This document shows, piece after piece, positions 26,100 to 35,488 of a DNA stretch of 64,000 nt. The position numbers and the translations under genes were made by a program. Numbering within the stretch: position 1 is the stretch's first letter; each line of letters starts with the position of its first letter. Source of the DNA: Cognatilysobacter terrigena (GTDB taxonomy: Bacteria > Pseudomonadota > Gammaproteobacteria > Xanthomonadales > Xanthomonadaceae); NCBI RefSeq assembly GCF_004361065.1, contig NZ_SELT01000019.1:1-64000 (forward strand), given 5' to 3'. Under the pieces are notes generated by a model that worked only from the letters and a program-made list of their open reading frames with translations, was not told the origin of the DNA and did no database searches.

Positions 26100-26239
26100 T
26101 ACAATTCGGTCGATAGGCAGCATCAATGAACGGATGAGCAGCGTTTGCGACGGCCGCCTCCCGACCGGGACTTTCGACCTACGCGGCCGTCCACCGTGGC
26201 CGCTTACGCTCGGTGGTTCACTCCCGGGGAGCTTCACCG

Positions 26240-28924
26240 ATGCACCGACCGCGCCGCCGTGCCCTCGCACTCGCCCTAGCGCTCGCCATCTGCGGCGCCG
26301 CACAGGCGGCCGACACGAGCGTCCCCACCGGCCCGCTGCCGCGCACCGTCGTGCCTACGCTGGTGCAGCTCGAGCTGAAGATCGATCCGAAGCAGACCGG
26401 CATGAGCGGCACGACGCACATCGATGCGGACGTCGCCGAAGCCACCGACACGATCTGGATGCACGGCCGTGGCCTCAAGATCTCCAGCGCGACGGCGCAC
26501 GTCGGCAAGAAGGCGTTCCCGCTGACGGTGAGCGAAGTCGATCCGTCGGGCGTGCTGAAGCTGGTGTCGAAGACGCCGATTCCCGCGGGCAAGGCAACGA
26601 TCGACCTCGCGTTCGATGCGCCGTACGGCGAGCTGCAGGGCGCCTACAAGGTCAAGCCCGACGGCCGCGACTACGTCATGACGCAGATGGAACCGCTCGG
26701 TGCACGCACCGCGTTTCCGTCGTTCGACGAGCCGAGCTTCAAGCAGCCCTGGGACATGACGCTGATCGTTCCGCAGGGCGACACGGCCGTTGCAAACGGT
26801 CCGGAAACGAAGACCGAGAACCTCGCGGGCGGCTGGAAGAAGGTGACGTTCAAGCGCACGCAGGCGCTGCCGAGCTACCTCGTCGCGTTCGCAGTCGGCC
26901 CGTGGCAAGTGGTGCAGGGCCCCGACATCGCGCCGAACGGCGAGCGCACGACGCCGATCAAGCTGCGCGGCGTCGCCGCGAACGGGCAGGGCGGCAAGAT
27001 GACGTACACGCTGGCGCATACGCCGGAAATCGTCACCGCGCTCGAGAACTATTTCGGCATCCCGTATCCGTTCGACAAGCTCGACAACCTCGCCGCGCCG
27101 GACTTCTGGGCGGGCGCGATGGAGAACGCCGGCCTGATCGTGTATCGCGACTCGCTGATGTTCCCCGACGAAACCTCGTCGGTCGGCCGTCGCCAGTCGT
27201 TCTACGGCACCAGCGCGCACGAACTCGCGCACCAGTGGTTCGGCGATCTCGTCACCACGCGCTGGTGGGACGACATCTGGCTCAACGAAGGATTCGCGAC
27301 GTGGATGGGCAACAAGATCCACGGCCAGGTGCAGCCGCAGGCGCATACCGACCGCGGCCTGCTCGAAGGCGCGATCGGCGCGATGGGCGCGGACAGCCTC
27401 GCGTCGACGCGTCGCGTGCACGAGCCGATCCGCGACTACCGCGACATCGAGTCCGCGTTCGACGGCATCACCTACCAGAAGGGCGGCGCGACGCTCGCGA
27501 TGTTCGAGCGCTACATCGGCGAGGACAAGTTCCGCGACGGCATCCGCAACTACCTGAAGGCGCATGCGCGCGGCAACGCGACGAGCGCGGATCTCATCAA
27601 CGCCGTCGCCGCGCAGAGCGACGATCCGGCGGCGGTGTCGAAGGCATTCTTCGGCTTCATCGACCAGCCGGGCGTGCCGTATGTGAAGGTCGATCTCGAC
27701 TGCTCGGGTGCGAAGCCCGCGCTGTCGATCACGCAGCAGCGCTACCTGCCGATCGGTTCCACCGCGAGCGCGACCGGCGAGTGGGGCATCCCGATGACGA
27801 TCCGCTATGCGGACGGCACGACGGTGCGCGAGCAGAAGTCGCTGGTGACCGGCGCGCAGTCGCGCGTCGAACTCGCCCAGGCGACGAGCTGCCCGAAGTG
27901 GGTGATGCCGAACGGTTACGGTGCGGGCTACTACCGCTTCGCGCTGTCGCCGAAGTTGCAGACCGCGCTCAACGGCGCGTTCGCGTCGCTCGACGAACGC
28001 GAGCAGCGCATGGTCGCCGACTCCGCGGTCGCCGCGTACGGCGCGGGCACACTCACGCCGTCGCAGCTGCTCGCGGCGCTTCCGCGTTTCGCGAGCGCGA
28101 ACGTGCGCCAGACCGCCACCGCCGGCATGGGCGCGACGGGTTGGATGAGCGAGCACCTGCTGTCGGACGAGAAGGCGCGCGACGCGTTCCATTCGAAGGT
28201 CGCGGCGATCTATCGTCCGCGCCTCGACTCGCTCGGCCTCGCGCCGAAGGCCGGCGAATCGGATGACGACGCGCTGCTGCGCAGCTCGCTTGTCGAGTTC
28301 TTCGCGACCGATCTGAAGGATCCGGCCGTGCGCAAGGAAATGAACCGCCTCGGCCGCCAGGTGCTGGGCCTCGACAGCGACGGCCAGCTGCACGCCGACG
28401 CCGTGGCCAAGGACCTTCGCGACACCGCGCTCGTCGTCGCGCTGCAGGAAGGCGGCACCGCCGCGTTCGATGCCGCCGAGAAGCAGTTCCGCGCGAGCCA
28501 GGACGCCATCCTGCGCAGCGAGCTGCTGACTGCGATGAGCGCCACGCACAACCCGGCGCTCGACGAGCGTTCGCGTGCACTGGTGTTCGAGAAGGGCCTG
28601 CTGCGCCGCAACGAGATCTTCCCGGCGGTGAGCGGCCAGCTCGACAACCCCGCAGGCCGCACTGCGCTGCGCGACTGGACCGACGCCCACTTCGCCGAGC
28701 TCGAGGCGCGCCTCGCCCCGGCCGGTGCGTCGCTGGTCCGTCTCTACGCGGCCGGCATGTGCAGCGATGCCGAGGCCAACGCCCTGCAGGCGAAGTTCAC
28801 GCCGCGCATGGAGAAGGTCGAGGGCGGCCCGCGCGAGCTGGAGCAGACGGTCGAAGGCATCCGCCTGTGCGCCGCGCAGCAGAAGGCGCGCACCGGCATG
28901 CCGCTGGACTTCGCTGCGCGCTGA
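26240..28924 (+). CDS. exported M1-family zinc aminopeptidase
   Basis: The 894-residue protein has a signal peptide (RRRALALALALAICGAAQA) and so acts in the periplasm or outside. It is a gluzincin aminopeptidase: the exopeptidase motif GAMENAG lies near residue 292, and HELAH gives zinc ligands H327 and H331 with E328 catalytic, the third ligand being E350 in LNEGFAT. The C-terminal 330 residues are an ERAP1-like helical domain. The start was set at 26240 because GGGGAG lies nine bases upstream and the signal peptide begins there. It is divergent from ahpC and followed by a terminator-like hairpin at 28946. It would help digest imported or extracellular peptides, with pepP and the prolyl iminopeptidase downstream in that chain. 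Confidence 0.95.
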   Translation: MHRPRRRALALALALAICGAAQAADTSVPTGPLPRTVVPTLVQLELKIDPKQTGMSGTTHIDADVAEATDTIWMHGRGLKISSATAHVGKKAFPLTVSEVDPSGVLKLVSKTPIPAGKATIDLAFDAPYGELQGAYKVKPDGRDYVMTQMEPLGARTAFPSFDEPSFKQPWDMTLIVPQGDTAVANGPETKTENLAGGWKKVTFKRTQALPSYLVAFAVGPWQVVQGPDIAPNGERTTPIKLRGVAANGQGGKMTYTLAHTPEIVTALENYFGIPYPFDKLDNLAAPDFWAGAMENAGLIVYRDSLMFPDETSSVGRRQSFYGTSAHELAHQWFGDLVTTRWWDDIWLNEGFATWMGNKIHGQVQPQAHTDRGLLEGAIGAMGADSLASTRRVHEPIRDYRDIESAFDGITYQKGGATLAMFERYIGEDKFRDGIRNYLKAHARGNATSADLINAVAAQSDDPAAVSKAFFGFIDQPGVPYVKVDLDCSGAKPALSITQQRYLPIGSTASATGEWGIPMTIRYADGTTVREQKSLVTGAQSRVELAQATSCPKWVMPNGYGAGYYRFALSPKLQTALNGAFASLDEREQRMVADSAVAAYGAGTLTPSQLLAALPRFASANVRQTATAGMGATGWMSEHLLSDEKARDAFHSKVAAIYRPRLDSLGLAPKAGESDDDALLRSSLVEFFATDLKDPAVRKEMNRLGRQVLGLDSDGQLHADAVAKDLRDTALVVALQEGGTAAFDAAEKQFRASQDAILRSELLTAMSATHNPALDERSRALVFEKGLLRRNEIFPAVSGQLDNPAGRTALRDWTDAHFAELEARLAPAGASLVRLYAAGMCSDAEANALQAKFTPRMEKVEGGPRELEQTVEGIRLCAAQQKARTGMPLDFAAR

Positions 28925-28945
28925 CCGAGTCACCCGCGGTTCCTG

Positions 28946-28979
28946 CGACGGGCGGCCTCCGGGTCGCCCGTCGTCGTTT
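28946..28979 (+). terminator. terminator after the M1 aminopeptidase gene
   Basis: CGACGGGCG (28946-28954) pairs with CGCCCGTCG (28965-28973), followed by tcgttt. It lies 21 bases after the stop codon. Confidence 0.65.
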
Positions 28980-29083
28980 GCGCGGCCGGTCACAGATCGG
29001 GTCTCCAGCGCCGCGTCGGTAGGTGCGGCAACGTACCGGCGGTACGGAACTTGCAAGTCCATGCCTGAGCTTTCGGACGCGCA

Positions 29084-30313
29084 ATGGACCTGATCGGCCA
29101 ACTCGATACCGCGACCCTCGCATTCGTCACCGGCCTGGCGGGTCTCCTGCTGGCCGGCACGATGGCGGGCATCCGCCTGGCCGGCATGCGCAGCGGGGCG
29201 CTGGTGTACTGGGGCATCGCGGGCCTTGCGGCGGGCGTCGCCCACCTGCTGGCGCACCTGACCTACGGCTTCCACCTCGACCTGCCGCGTCGCGAATCGG
29301 TGGCGCTGGCGAACGCGCTGGTGACGCTGGTGCACGTGTCGCTGCTTGCCGGCGTGCGCGTCTTCCTCGGTCGACGCCCGTTCTTCGCGCCACTCGCCCT
29401 TCTCGCGATCGCGACGGGCGCCGGCGGTTACGTCGCCCCCGAGGCATGGCAGCACCTCGCCACGCGAGTGATCGTGCTCGGCTCCATCTATCTCGTCCTG
29501 GACGGCAGCGCGGGCCTCGCGCTCTGGCGCGCGGGTACGACGCGACACGAGCGCTTCCAGAACCTCGCCGCCGCGGCGTTCCTGTTCAACAGCGTCGTGC
29601 TGGTGATGCGCATCGTCCATGCGCTGTGGTTTGCCACGCCCGACAGCCCCTTCGCACGCGATCCGTTCCAGACGCTCGTCTTCGTGCTCGGCCTGGTCTT
29701 CATCTCCGTGCTGACCATGGGCCTGGCGCTGCTCATGTTCCGCTCGAAGGAGCTCGAACTTCAGCGCCTCGTGCATTCCGATCCGCTCACCGGCCTGTTC
29801 AACCGCCGCTCGCTGTTCGAATACGCGCAGCGCGAACAGGCGCGCAGCGAACGCTTCGGCACGCCGCTCGCGCTGGTGATGGTCGATATCGACGCCTTCA
29901 AGACGGTCAACGACACCTACGGTCACGCCGCCGGCGACGACGTCATCTGCGACACCGCGCTGCGCGTCGCCTGCTCGCTGCGCGACGTCGATACCGCCTT
30001 CCGGCTCGGCGGCGAGGAATTCCTGTTGCTGCTGCCGTGCACGACCCTCGCCGACGCCACGGCCGTCGCCGAGCGCCTACGCACGGCCATCTGCGAGGCG
30101 CCCATCCCCGCGATCGGCCGATCGGTGACCGCGAGCTTCGGCGTGTCGGAACTGCTGCGCGGCCGCGAAGACTGGGAGAGCGCGATGCGCCGCGCGGACG
30201 TTGCGCTCTATCGCGCCAAGGACGAAGGCCGCAACCGCGTGGTGGCGATTGCCGCCGGCTCGGGCAGCCTCGACCGCACTGCAACGAACGACGCGGTCGC
30301 CGACGTACCCTAA
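29084..30313 (+). CDS. membrane diguanylate cyclase
   Basis: The 409-residue protein has about six or seven hydrophobic segments between residues 8 and 225, then a GGDEF domain. The domain starts with HSDPLTGLFNRRSLF near 229. It includes DIDAFKTVNDTYGHAAGD near 268 and the active-site RLGGEEFLLLLP near 307, so it should convert two GTP to cyclic di-GMP. The signature is GGEEF, which is fully active in known enzymes. No RxxD inhibitory site was noted. The N-terminal part senses an unknown signal. It is followed 24 bases later by prmC. With the large GGDEF/EAL sensor at 3674, it is one of two c-di-GMP proteins in the window. Confidence 0.93.
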   Translation: MDLIGQLDTATLAFVTGLAGLLLAGTMAGIRLAGMRSGALVYWGIAGLAAGVAHLLAHLTYGFHLDLPRRESVALANALVTLVHVSLLAGVRVFLGRRPFFAPLALLAIATGAGGYVAPEAWQHLATRVIVLGSIYLVLDGSAGLALWRAGTTRHERFQNLAAAAFLFNSVVLVMRIVHALWFATPDSPFARDPFQTLVFVLGLVFISVLTMGLALLMFRSKELELQRLVHSDPLTGLFNRRSLFEYAQREQARSERFGTPLALVMVDIDAFKTVNDTYGHAAGDDVICDTALRVACSLRDVDTAFRLGGEEFLLLLPCTTLADATAVAERLRTAICEAPIPAIGRSVTASFGVSELLRGREDWESAMRRADVALYRAKDEGRNRVVAIAAGSGSLDRTATNDAVADVP

Positions 30314-30337
30314 TCGCCCGTTCCCCGGAGCCGAGCC

Positions 30338-31153
30338 ATGCGGATCGATGCGCTGCTGCGCGATGCCCGCACCCGCCTGCCGCCCGGCGAGGCGGAGCTG
30401 CTGCTCGCGCACGCGCTTGGTCATTCGCCGTCGTGGCTCTTCGCGCACGGCGACGACACGCTCGATGCCGCCACGCTCGAAGGCGCGCTGCGCCTGATCG
30501 ACCGCCGCGTCGCCGGTGAGCCGGTCGCCTACCTGCTCGGCCGTCGCGGGTTCTGGACGCTCGATCTCGACGTCACCCCGGCGACGTTGATTCCGCGTCC
30601 GGAAACCGAACGCCTGGTCGAACTGGCAATGAAGCGCATTCCAGCCGGCGACGCGCATGTCGCCGACCTCGGCACGGGCACGGGCGCCATTGCGCTCGCA
30701 CTCGCCAGCGAACGTCCGGGTGCGCGCGTGATCGCGACCGACGCCAGCGCCGAGGCGCTCGACGTCGCGCGTCGAAACGCCAAGCGCCTCGGTCTGCCGC
30801 GCGTCGAGTTCCGCCGTGGCGACTGGTATGCGCCGCTCGCGGGCGAACGGCTCGACGTGATCGTCAGCAACCCGCCGTACATCGCCGACGGCGATCCGCA
30901 CCTCGTTCAGGGCGACCTGCGGCACGAGCCCGCGTCGGCGCTGGCGTCGGGCGCGGACGGACTCGATGCGATCCGCGTCATCGCCGCGGGGGCGCGCGCG
31001 CACCTCGTCGACGGCGGGTGGCTGCTCGTCGAACACGGCTACGACCAGGGCGAGGCGGTGCGTCGACTCTTCAGCGACGCGGGCCTCGTCGACGTATCGA
31101 CCGCGCAGGACCTCGAACATCGCGATCGCGTCACGCTGGGCCGCGCACCGTAG
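30338..31153 (+). CDS. prmC: peptide chain release factor N5-glutamine methyltransferase
   Basis: The 271-residue enzyme methylates the glutamine of the GGQ motif in release factors RF1 and RF2. The N-terminal helical domain leads to the SAM-binding motif [18 protein letters not shown] near residue 109 and the substrate-binding NPPY in [11 protein letters not shown] near 177. Length is typical (277 in E. coli). In E. coli prmC follows hemA-prfA, but here it lies 23 kb away from prfA (54860), between a diguanylate cyclase and the prolyl iminopeptidase. The ribosome-binding site CCGGAG is eight bases before the ATG. Confidence 0.96.
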   Translation: MRIDALLRDARTRLPPGEAELLLAHALGHSPSWLFAHGDDTLDAATLEGALRLIDRRVAGEPVAYLLGRRGFWTLDLDVTPATLIPRPETERLVELAMKRIPAGDAHVADLGTGTGAIALALASERPGARVIATDASAEALDVARRNAKRLGLPRVEFRRGDWYAPLAGERLDVIVSNPPYIADGDPHLVQGDLRHEPASALASGADGLDAIRVIAAGARAHLVDGGWLLVEHGYDQGEAVRRLFSDAGLVDVSTAQDLEHRDRVTLGRAP

Positions 31154-31189
31154 CCCGGACGGCACATGCGGCAGTTCGCGGGCGACACC

Positions 31190-32167
<978 letters not shown>

Positions 32168-32190
32168 CGCTGCGTCCAACGCGGACCAAA

Positions 32191-32215
32191 AAAGGGCGAG
32201 CCGCGGCTCGCCTTT
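32191..32215. terminator. bidirectional terminator between pip and galE
   Basis: GGCGAGCC (32195-32202) pairs with GGCTCGCC (32205-32212), flanked by an A run on the left and a T run on the right. It can stop transcripts from both convergent genes. Confidence 0.8.
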
Positions 32216-32221
32216 GTCGTT

Positions 32222-33193
32222 TCAGTAGGCCGGCGATTTATGCCAGGCCCACGCCGTTTCGATGATCGGCTCGATGCGATCGAACTTCGGCGTCCACCCC
32301 AGCTTCTCGCGCGCCTGCGCACTCGACGCCACCAACACCGGCGGATCACCTGCGCGACGCGCGCCGATCTCGTAGGGGATGTCGCGCCCCGACACCTTGC
32401 GCGCGGCTTCGATCACTTCCAGCACGGAAACTCCGTTGCCGTTGCCGAGATTGAAGCGGTGCGCGCCCGGTTCGCGGTCCATCCAGTCGAGCGCGCGCAG
32501 GTGCGCGTCGGCGAGATCGAGCACGTGCACGTAGTCGCGCACGCAGGTGCCGTCGGGCGTCGGGTAGTCGTTGCCGAACACCTTGAGGCCCGCGCCTTCG
32601 CCGTTCGCCGCCTTCAGCGCATTGGGGATCAGGTGCGTTTCGGGCTCGTGCGATTCGCCGATGCCTTCGTCCGCCGCCGCGCCCGCGGCATTGAAGTAGC
32701 GCAGCGCGACGGAGCGCAGGCCGTACGCATTGGCGGCGTCGGCAAGGATGCGTTCGACCATCAGCTTCGACGCGCCGTACGGATTGATCGGGTTCGTCGG
32801 ATGCGTCTCGTCGATGACGTCGGTAACGGGATTTCCGAACACCGCGGCGGTCGACGAGAACACGAGCCGGTCGACGCCGTGGCGCTTCATCGCCTCCAGC
32901 ATGTTGACCGTGCCGGTCACGTTGTTCTGGTAGTACGCGTACGGATCGGTGACCGACTCGCCGACCAGCGAGCGCGCGCAGAAGTGCATGACCGCGTCGA
33001 CTTTGCGATCGAACGCGGCGTCGAGCGTTTCGGGTTTCAGGATATCGGCGTCGACGAGCCGGCCCCAGCGCACCGCGTCGCGATGGCCGGTCAGCATGTT
33101 GTCGAGGACGGTGACATCGAAGCCGGCGCGCGAGAGCGCGAGGCAGGCGTGCGAGCCGACGTAACCGGCGCCGCCGCAGACGAGGATGTGCAT
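32222..33193 (-). CDS. galE: UDP-glucose 4-epimerase
   Basis: The 323-residue short-chain dehydrogenase interconverts UDP-glucose and UDP-galactose for cell-surface polysaccharides. The NAD-binding motif ILVCGGAGYVGSHACLAL starts at residue 3. The catalytic Ser/Tyr/Lys set is FSSTAAVFG near 117 and NPYGASKLMVE near 142. The C-terminal GDPPVLVASSAQAREKLGWTP, split around residue 290, is typical. The start at 33193 gives the cleanest Rossmann start. A TAGAAT hexamer on the minus strand at 33224-33219 is a likely -10 box. The gene is followed by the bidirectional terminator. Confidence 0.95.
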   Translation of the reverse strand: MHILVCGGAGYVGSHACLALSRAGFDVTVLDNMLTGHRDAVRWGRLVDADILKPETLDAAFDRKVDAVMHFCARSLVGESVTDPYAYYQNNVTGTVNMLEAMKRHGVDRLVFSSTAAVFGNPVTDVIDETHPTNPINPYGASKLMVERILADAANAYGLRSVALRYFNAAGAAADEGIGESHEPETHLIPNALKAANGEGAGLKVFGNDYPTPDGTCVRDYVHVLDLADAHLRALDWMDREPGAHRFNLGNGNGVSVLEVIEAARKVSGRDIPYEIGARRAGDPPVLVASSAQAREKLGWTPKFDRIEPIIETAWAWHKSPAY

Positions 33194-33218
33194 GGTCGCT
33201 TCCGTGTGAGGCGCGGCG

Positions 33219-33224
33219 ATTCTA
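33219..33224 (-). promoter_or_regulatory. candidate -10 box for galE
   Basis: TAGAAT on the minus strand, 25 bases upstream of the galE ATG. It overlaps the end of the upstream Nudix gene. Confidence 0.4.
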
Positions 33225-33806
33225 GGCGGCGGTGTCGTCAGCGGCCCGCGAAGGCGCGAGCGGCGTGCCATCGGGTTCGCGTTCGAGCATCCACAGGCCG
33301 CCCCAGAGCTTGAGGTCGACTTCAAAGCCTTCGGCGTGCTTGCGCATGAGCCAGGCCGGTGCGTCGCGACGCGGAATCTGGTGCACGACGATGCCTTCGT
33401 CGCCCACGCCGCCGCCTTCGCCGACGCGGGTCAGGTCGCGCGCGCGCACGAACGCGATGCGCTCGCTGCTCATGCCGGCCGTGGTCGGTCCGACGAGCAG
33501 CACTTCGAGATGCGCCGCGTCCCAGCCCGTTTCCTCGATGAGCTCGCGACGCGCGGCGCCGAGCAGCGTGTCGTCATCGTCGACATCACCGACGAGGCCG
33601 GCCGGCATTTCGATCGTCGACTTGCCCAGCGGCACGCGGTACTGCTCCACAAACAGCACCTCGTCGTCGGGCGTCGCGGCCACGATGATCACCGCCATGC
33701 CGTGGCCGTGCACGCGCTCGGCATAGTCCCAGCGCCCGCGCTTGACCAGCCGCAGCCAGCGGCCTTCGTACAGCGTTTCGAGCGGGGCGTCGTGATCGGG
33801 CGTCAT
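33222..33806 (-). CDS. Nudix hydrolase, ADP-ribose/ADP-sugar type
   Basis: The 194-residue enzyme hydrolyses a nucleoside diphosphate linked to another group, most likely ADP-ribose or similar. The Nudix box runs from G near residue 73 to the RELIEETGW that closes it. The first Glu of the consensus (Gx5Ex7REUxEExGU) is replaced by Asp, a mild change. PLGKSTIEMPAGLVGD before the box matches the NudE/NudF type. The start at 33806 gives MTPDHDAPLETLYEG. It lies on the minus strand between the exonuclease gene and galE. Confidence 0.9.
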   Translation of the reverse strand: MTPDHDAPLETLYEGRWLRLVKRGRWDYAERVHGHGMAVIIVAATPDDEVLFVEQYRVPLGKSTIEMPAGLVGDVDDDDTLLGAARRELIEETGWDAAHLEVLLVGPTTAGMSSERIAFVRARDLTRVGEGGGVGDEGIVVHQIPRRDAPAWLMRKHAEGFEVDLKLWGGLWMLEREPDGTPLAPSRAADDTAA

Positions 33807-33837
33807 GGTCGGCAAGCGAGGAATCGTGCCGACGATG

Positions 33838-34779
33838 CTAGGCGGTTGCCGATGCGGTGGGAATGAAGTCGATGCCGCACGCGGCGTGGATGCGACGGCG
33901 CGTGAGGGGGCCGAAGCGCAGGCGGTCGCAGAGATCCAGCAGCATCTCGCGCTGCGGCTCGCCACGACGGAACTGCGCGTCGGCGCCTTCGCAGGGCGCA
34001 TCGAGCGCGATCGTCGTCAGGTGGCGGCACAGAAGCGCCTGCTCGCGATGCGTACGCAATTGCTGAGCGCAACGCGCCGCACCGCGCAGCGACGACAGAT
34101 ACGGCACTTCGTCGACGCGCCGCAGCAGTTCGTCGAGCGTGCCGAAGTGCGACAGCAGCGTCGCCGCCGATTTCGCGCCGATGCCGGGCACGCCAGGAAT
34201 GTTGTCGATGGCGTCGCCGGTGAGCGCGAGGTAGTCCGCGATCTGGTCCGCGCGTACGCCGTGTCGCGCCGGCACGCCCGCCGCGCCCCAGCGCTGGCCG
34301 CGCGCGAAGTCCCACTGTTCATCGTGATCGCCGAGCAGCTGCGACAGGTCCTTGTCTGCCGACACGATCACCCCGCGGAAGCCGTGCGCACGCGCCGCAT
34401 GCAGCGCGCTGCCGATGAGGTCGTCCGCTTCGTAATCGGTGTGGGCGAGGATGGTGAGGCCCATCGCGACGCACAGCTCCTTGCACGCCGCGAACTGGCG
34501 CTTGAGCTCGTCGGGCGCGGGGTCGCGGTTCGCCTTGTACGCGGGATATGCGCGATTGCGGAAACAGCTGTCGAGCGCCTCGTCGAACGCGACGACGACG
34601 TGCTCCGGCCGGGCCCGCTCGAGCAGCTCCAGCAGGAAGCGGGCGAAACCGTGGACCGCGTTGGTCGGCCAGCCCTCCGCGTCGGTGAACTCGTTCGGCA
34701 TCGAATGCCAGGCGCGGAACACGTAGACGCTCGCATCGACGAGGTGCAGCGTGCGGGGCGTCGTCGACGCGTCGGTCAT
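33838..34779 (-). CDS. 5'-3' exonuclease (ExoIX/Xni-like)
   Basis: The 313-residue protein is homologous to the N-terminal 5'-3' exonuclease domain of DNA polymerase I without a polymerase domain. LHLVDASVYVFRAWH starts the metal-binding core. VVAFDEALDSCFRNRAYPAYKANR near residue 60 (in two adjacent parts) and EADDLIGSALHAAR near 115 carry acidic metal ligands. SADKDLSQLLG is near 140, and the helix-hairpin-helix DNA-binding motif IPGVPGIGAKSAATLL is near 194. It probably removes RNA primers or flaps. Its ATG overlaps the stop of the nitroreductase gene as TGATG. Confidence 0.93.
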   Translation of the reverse strand: MTDASTTPRTLHLVDASVYVFRAWHSMPNEFTDAEGWPTNAVHGFARFLLELLERARPEHVVVAFDEALDSCFRNRAYPAYKANRDPAPDELKRQFAACKELCVAMGLTILAHTDYEADDLIGSALHAARAHGFRGVIVSADKDLSQLLGDHDEQWDFARGQRWGAAGVPARHGVRADQIADYLALTGDAIDNIPGVPGIGAKSAATLLSHFGTLDELLRRVDEVPYLSSLRGAARCAQQLRTHREQALLCRHLTTIALDAPCEGADAQFRRGEPQREMLLDLCDRLRFGPLTRRRIHAACGIDFIPTASATA

Positions 34780-35384
34780 CAGGGCGTCCAGTCGGTAAGC
34801 AGAAGCGCGGGGTCGGGGCGGTCGCGCTCGGGCGCGTGCTGGCGGACCGATCCGATGTGGATGAAGCCGGCAACGACTTCATGGTCGGCGACGCCGAGCA
34901 CGCGACGGATGACCGGATCGTACGCGGCCCAGCCCGTCAGCCAGACCGCTCCGAACCCGAATGCCTGCGCGGCCTGGAGGAGCGCAAAGCATACGGAGCC
35001 TCCGCTGAGCAGGCGCTCACTGGCCGGAATCTTCGGATCGTCGCCCTGGTCGACCACGACCGTGACGATCACCGGGGCGTGGAGGAAGCGCTGGCGATCC
35101 TTCTCGATCACCGCGTCGCTGGCCTGCGGATCGCGCTCGCGACTGCGTGTCGCCAGGCGCTCGCCGAGCGCCTCGCGCGCCGCGCCCTCGATGCGGACGA
35201 AGCGCCACGGCACCCGCTTTCCGTGATCGGGGACACGCACTGCCGACCTCAGCATGCGCATCACCTGCGCGTGATCGGGACCGGGGTCACATAACTGCAT
35301 CGCGGGTACGGACCGTCGCGCGTCGAGCACGCTCAGCGCCTCGGAATCACCGCCCGTCGGCATGGTTTCAGTCGCTTGGGACAT
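34779..35384 (-). CDS. nitroreductase family protein
   Basis: The 201-residue flavoprotein has the nitroreductase fold, which binds FMN as a dimer. DARRSVPAMQLCDPGPD near residue 19 gives the FMN phosphate-binding Arg pair region. VPDHGKRVPWRFVRIEG near 55 and GGSVCFALLQAAQAFGFGAVW near 126 are typical (the latter in two parts). It resembles YdjA-type members, short enzymes with unknown natural substrates. The start at 35384 gives MSQATETMPTGG. It is translationally coupled to the exonuclease gene downstream and divergent from the DUF1631 gene. A perfect 12-bp palindrome TCGATATATCGA lies at 35395-35406, just upstream. Confidence 0.9.
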   Translation of the reverse strand: MSQATETMPTGGDSEALSVLDARRSVPAMQLCDPGPDHAQVMRMLRSAVRVPDHGKRVPWRFVRIEGAAREALGERLATRSRERDPQASDAVIEKDRQRFLHAPVIVTVVVDQGDDPKIPASERLLSGGSVCFALLQAAQAFGFGAVWLTGWAAYDPVIRRVLGVADHEVVAGFIHIGSVRQHAPERDRPDPALLLTDWTP

Positions 35385-35394
35385 GGCGCACAGA

Positions 35395-35406
35395 TCGATA
35401 TATCGA
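35395..35406. promoter_or_regulatory. palindrome upstream of the nitroreductase gene
   Basis: TCGATATATCGA is a perfect 12-bp palindrome 11 bases before the nitroreductase ATG and AT-rich for this genome. It may hold the -10 region and/or an operator. Confidence 0.4.
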
Positions 35407-35488
35407 GTCAGGAAGTGACGCAGATTGCCACTATCCTGCAGTTGCAGTCGAACCCGTGTCAGTTGCGACATCCGCTGGAGTAAGTCCC

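Noticed and set aside
26083-26116. Canonical OxyR operator before ahpC.
   Set aside because: The tetrads do not fall at the 10-11-base spacing of the known consensus, so the site was kept only as a candidate palindrome.
26276-29926. A minus-strand open frame of about 1200 codons opposite the M1 aminopeptidase and diguanylate cyclase genes.
   Set aside because: It crosses two real plus-strand genes and the terminator between them, and shows no domain, signal peptide or ribosome-binding site.
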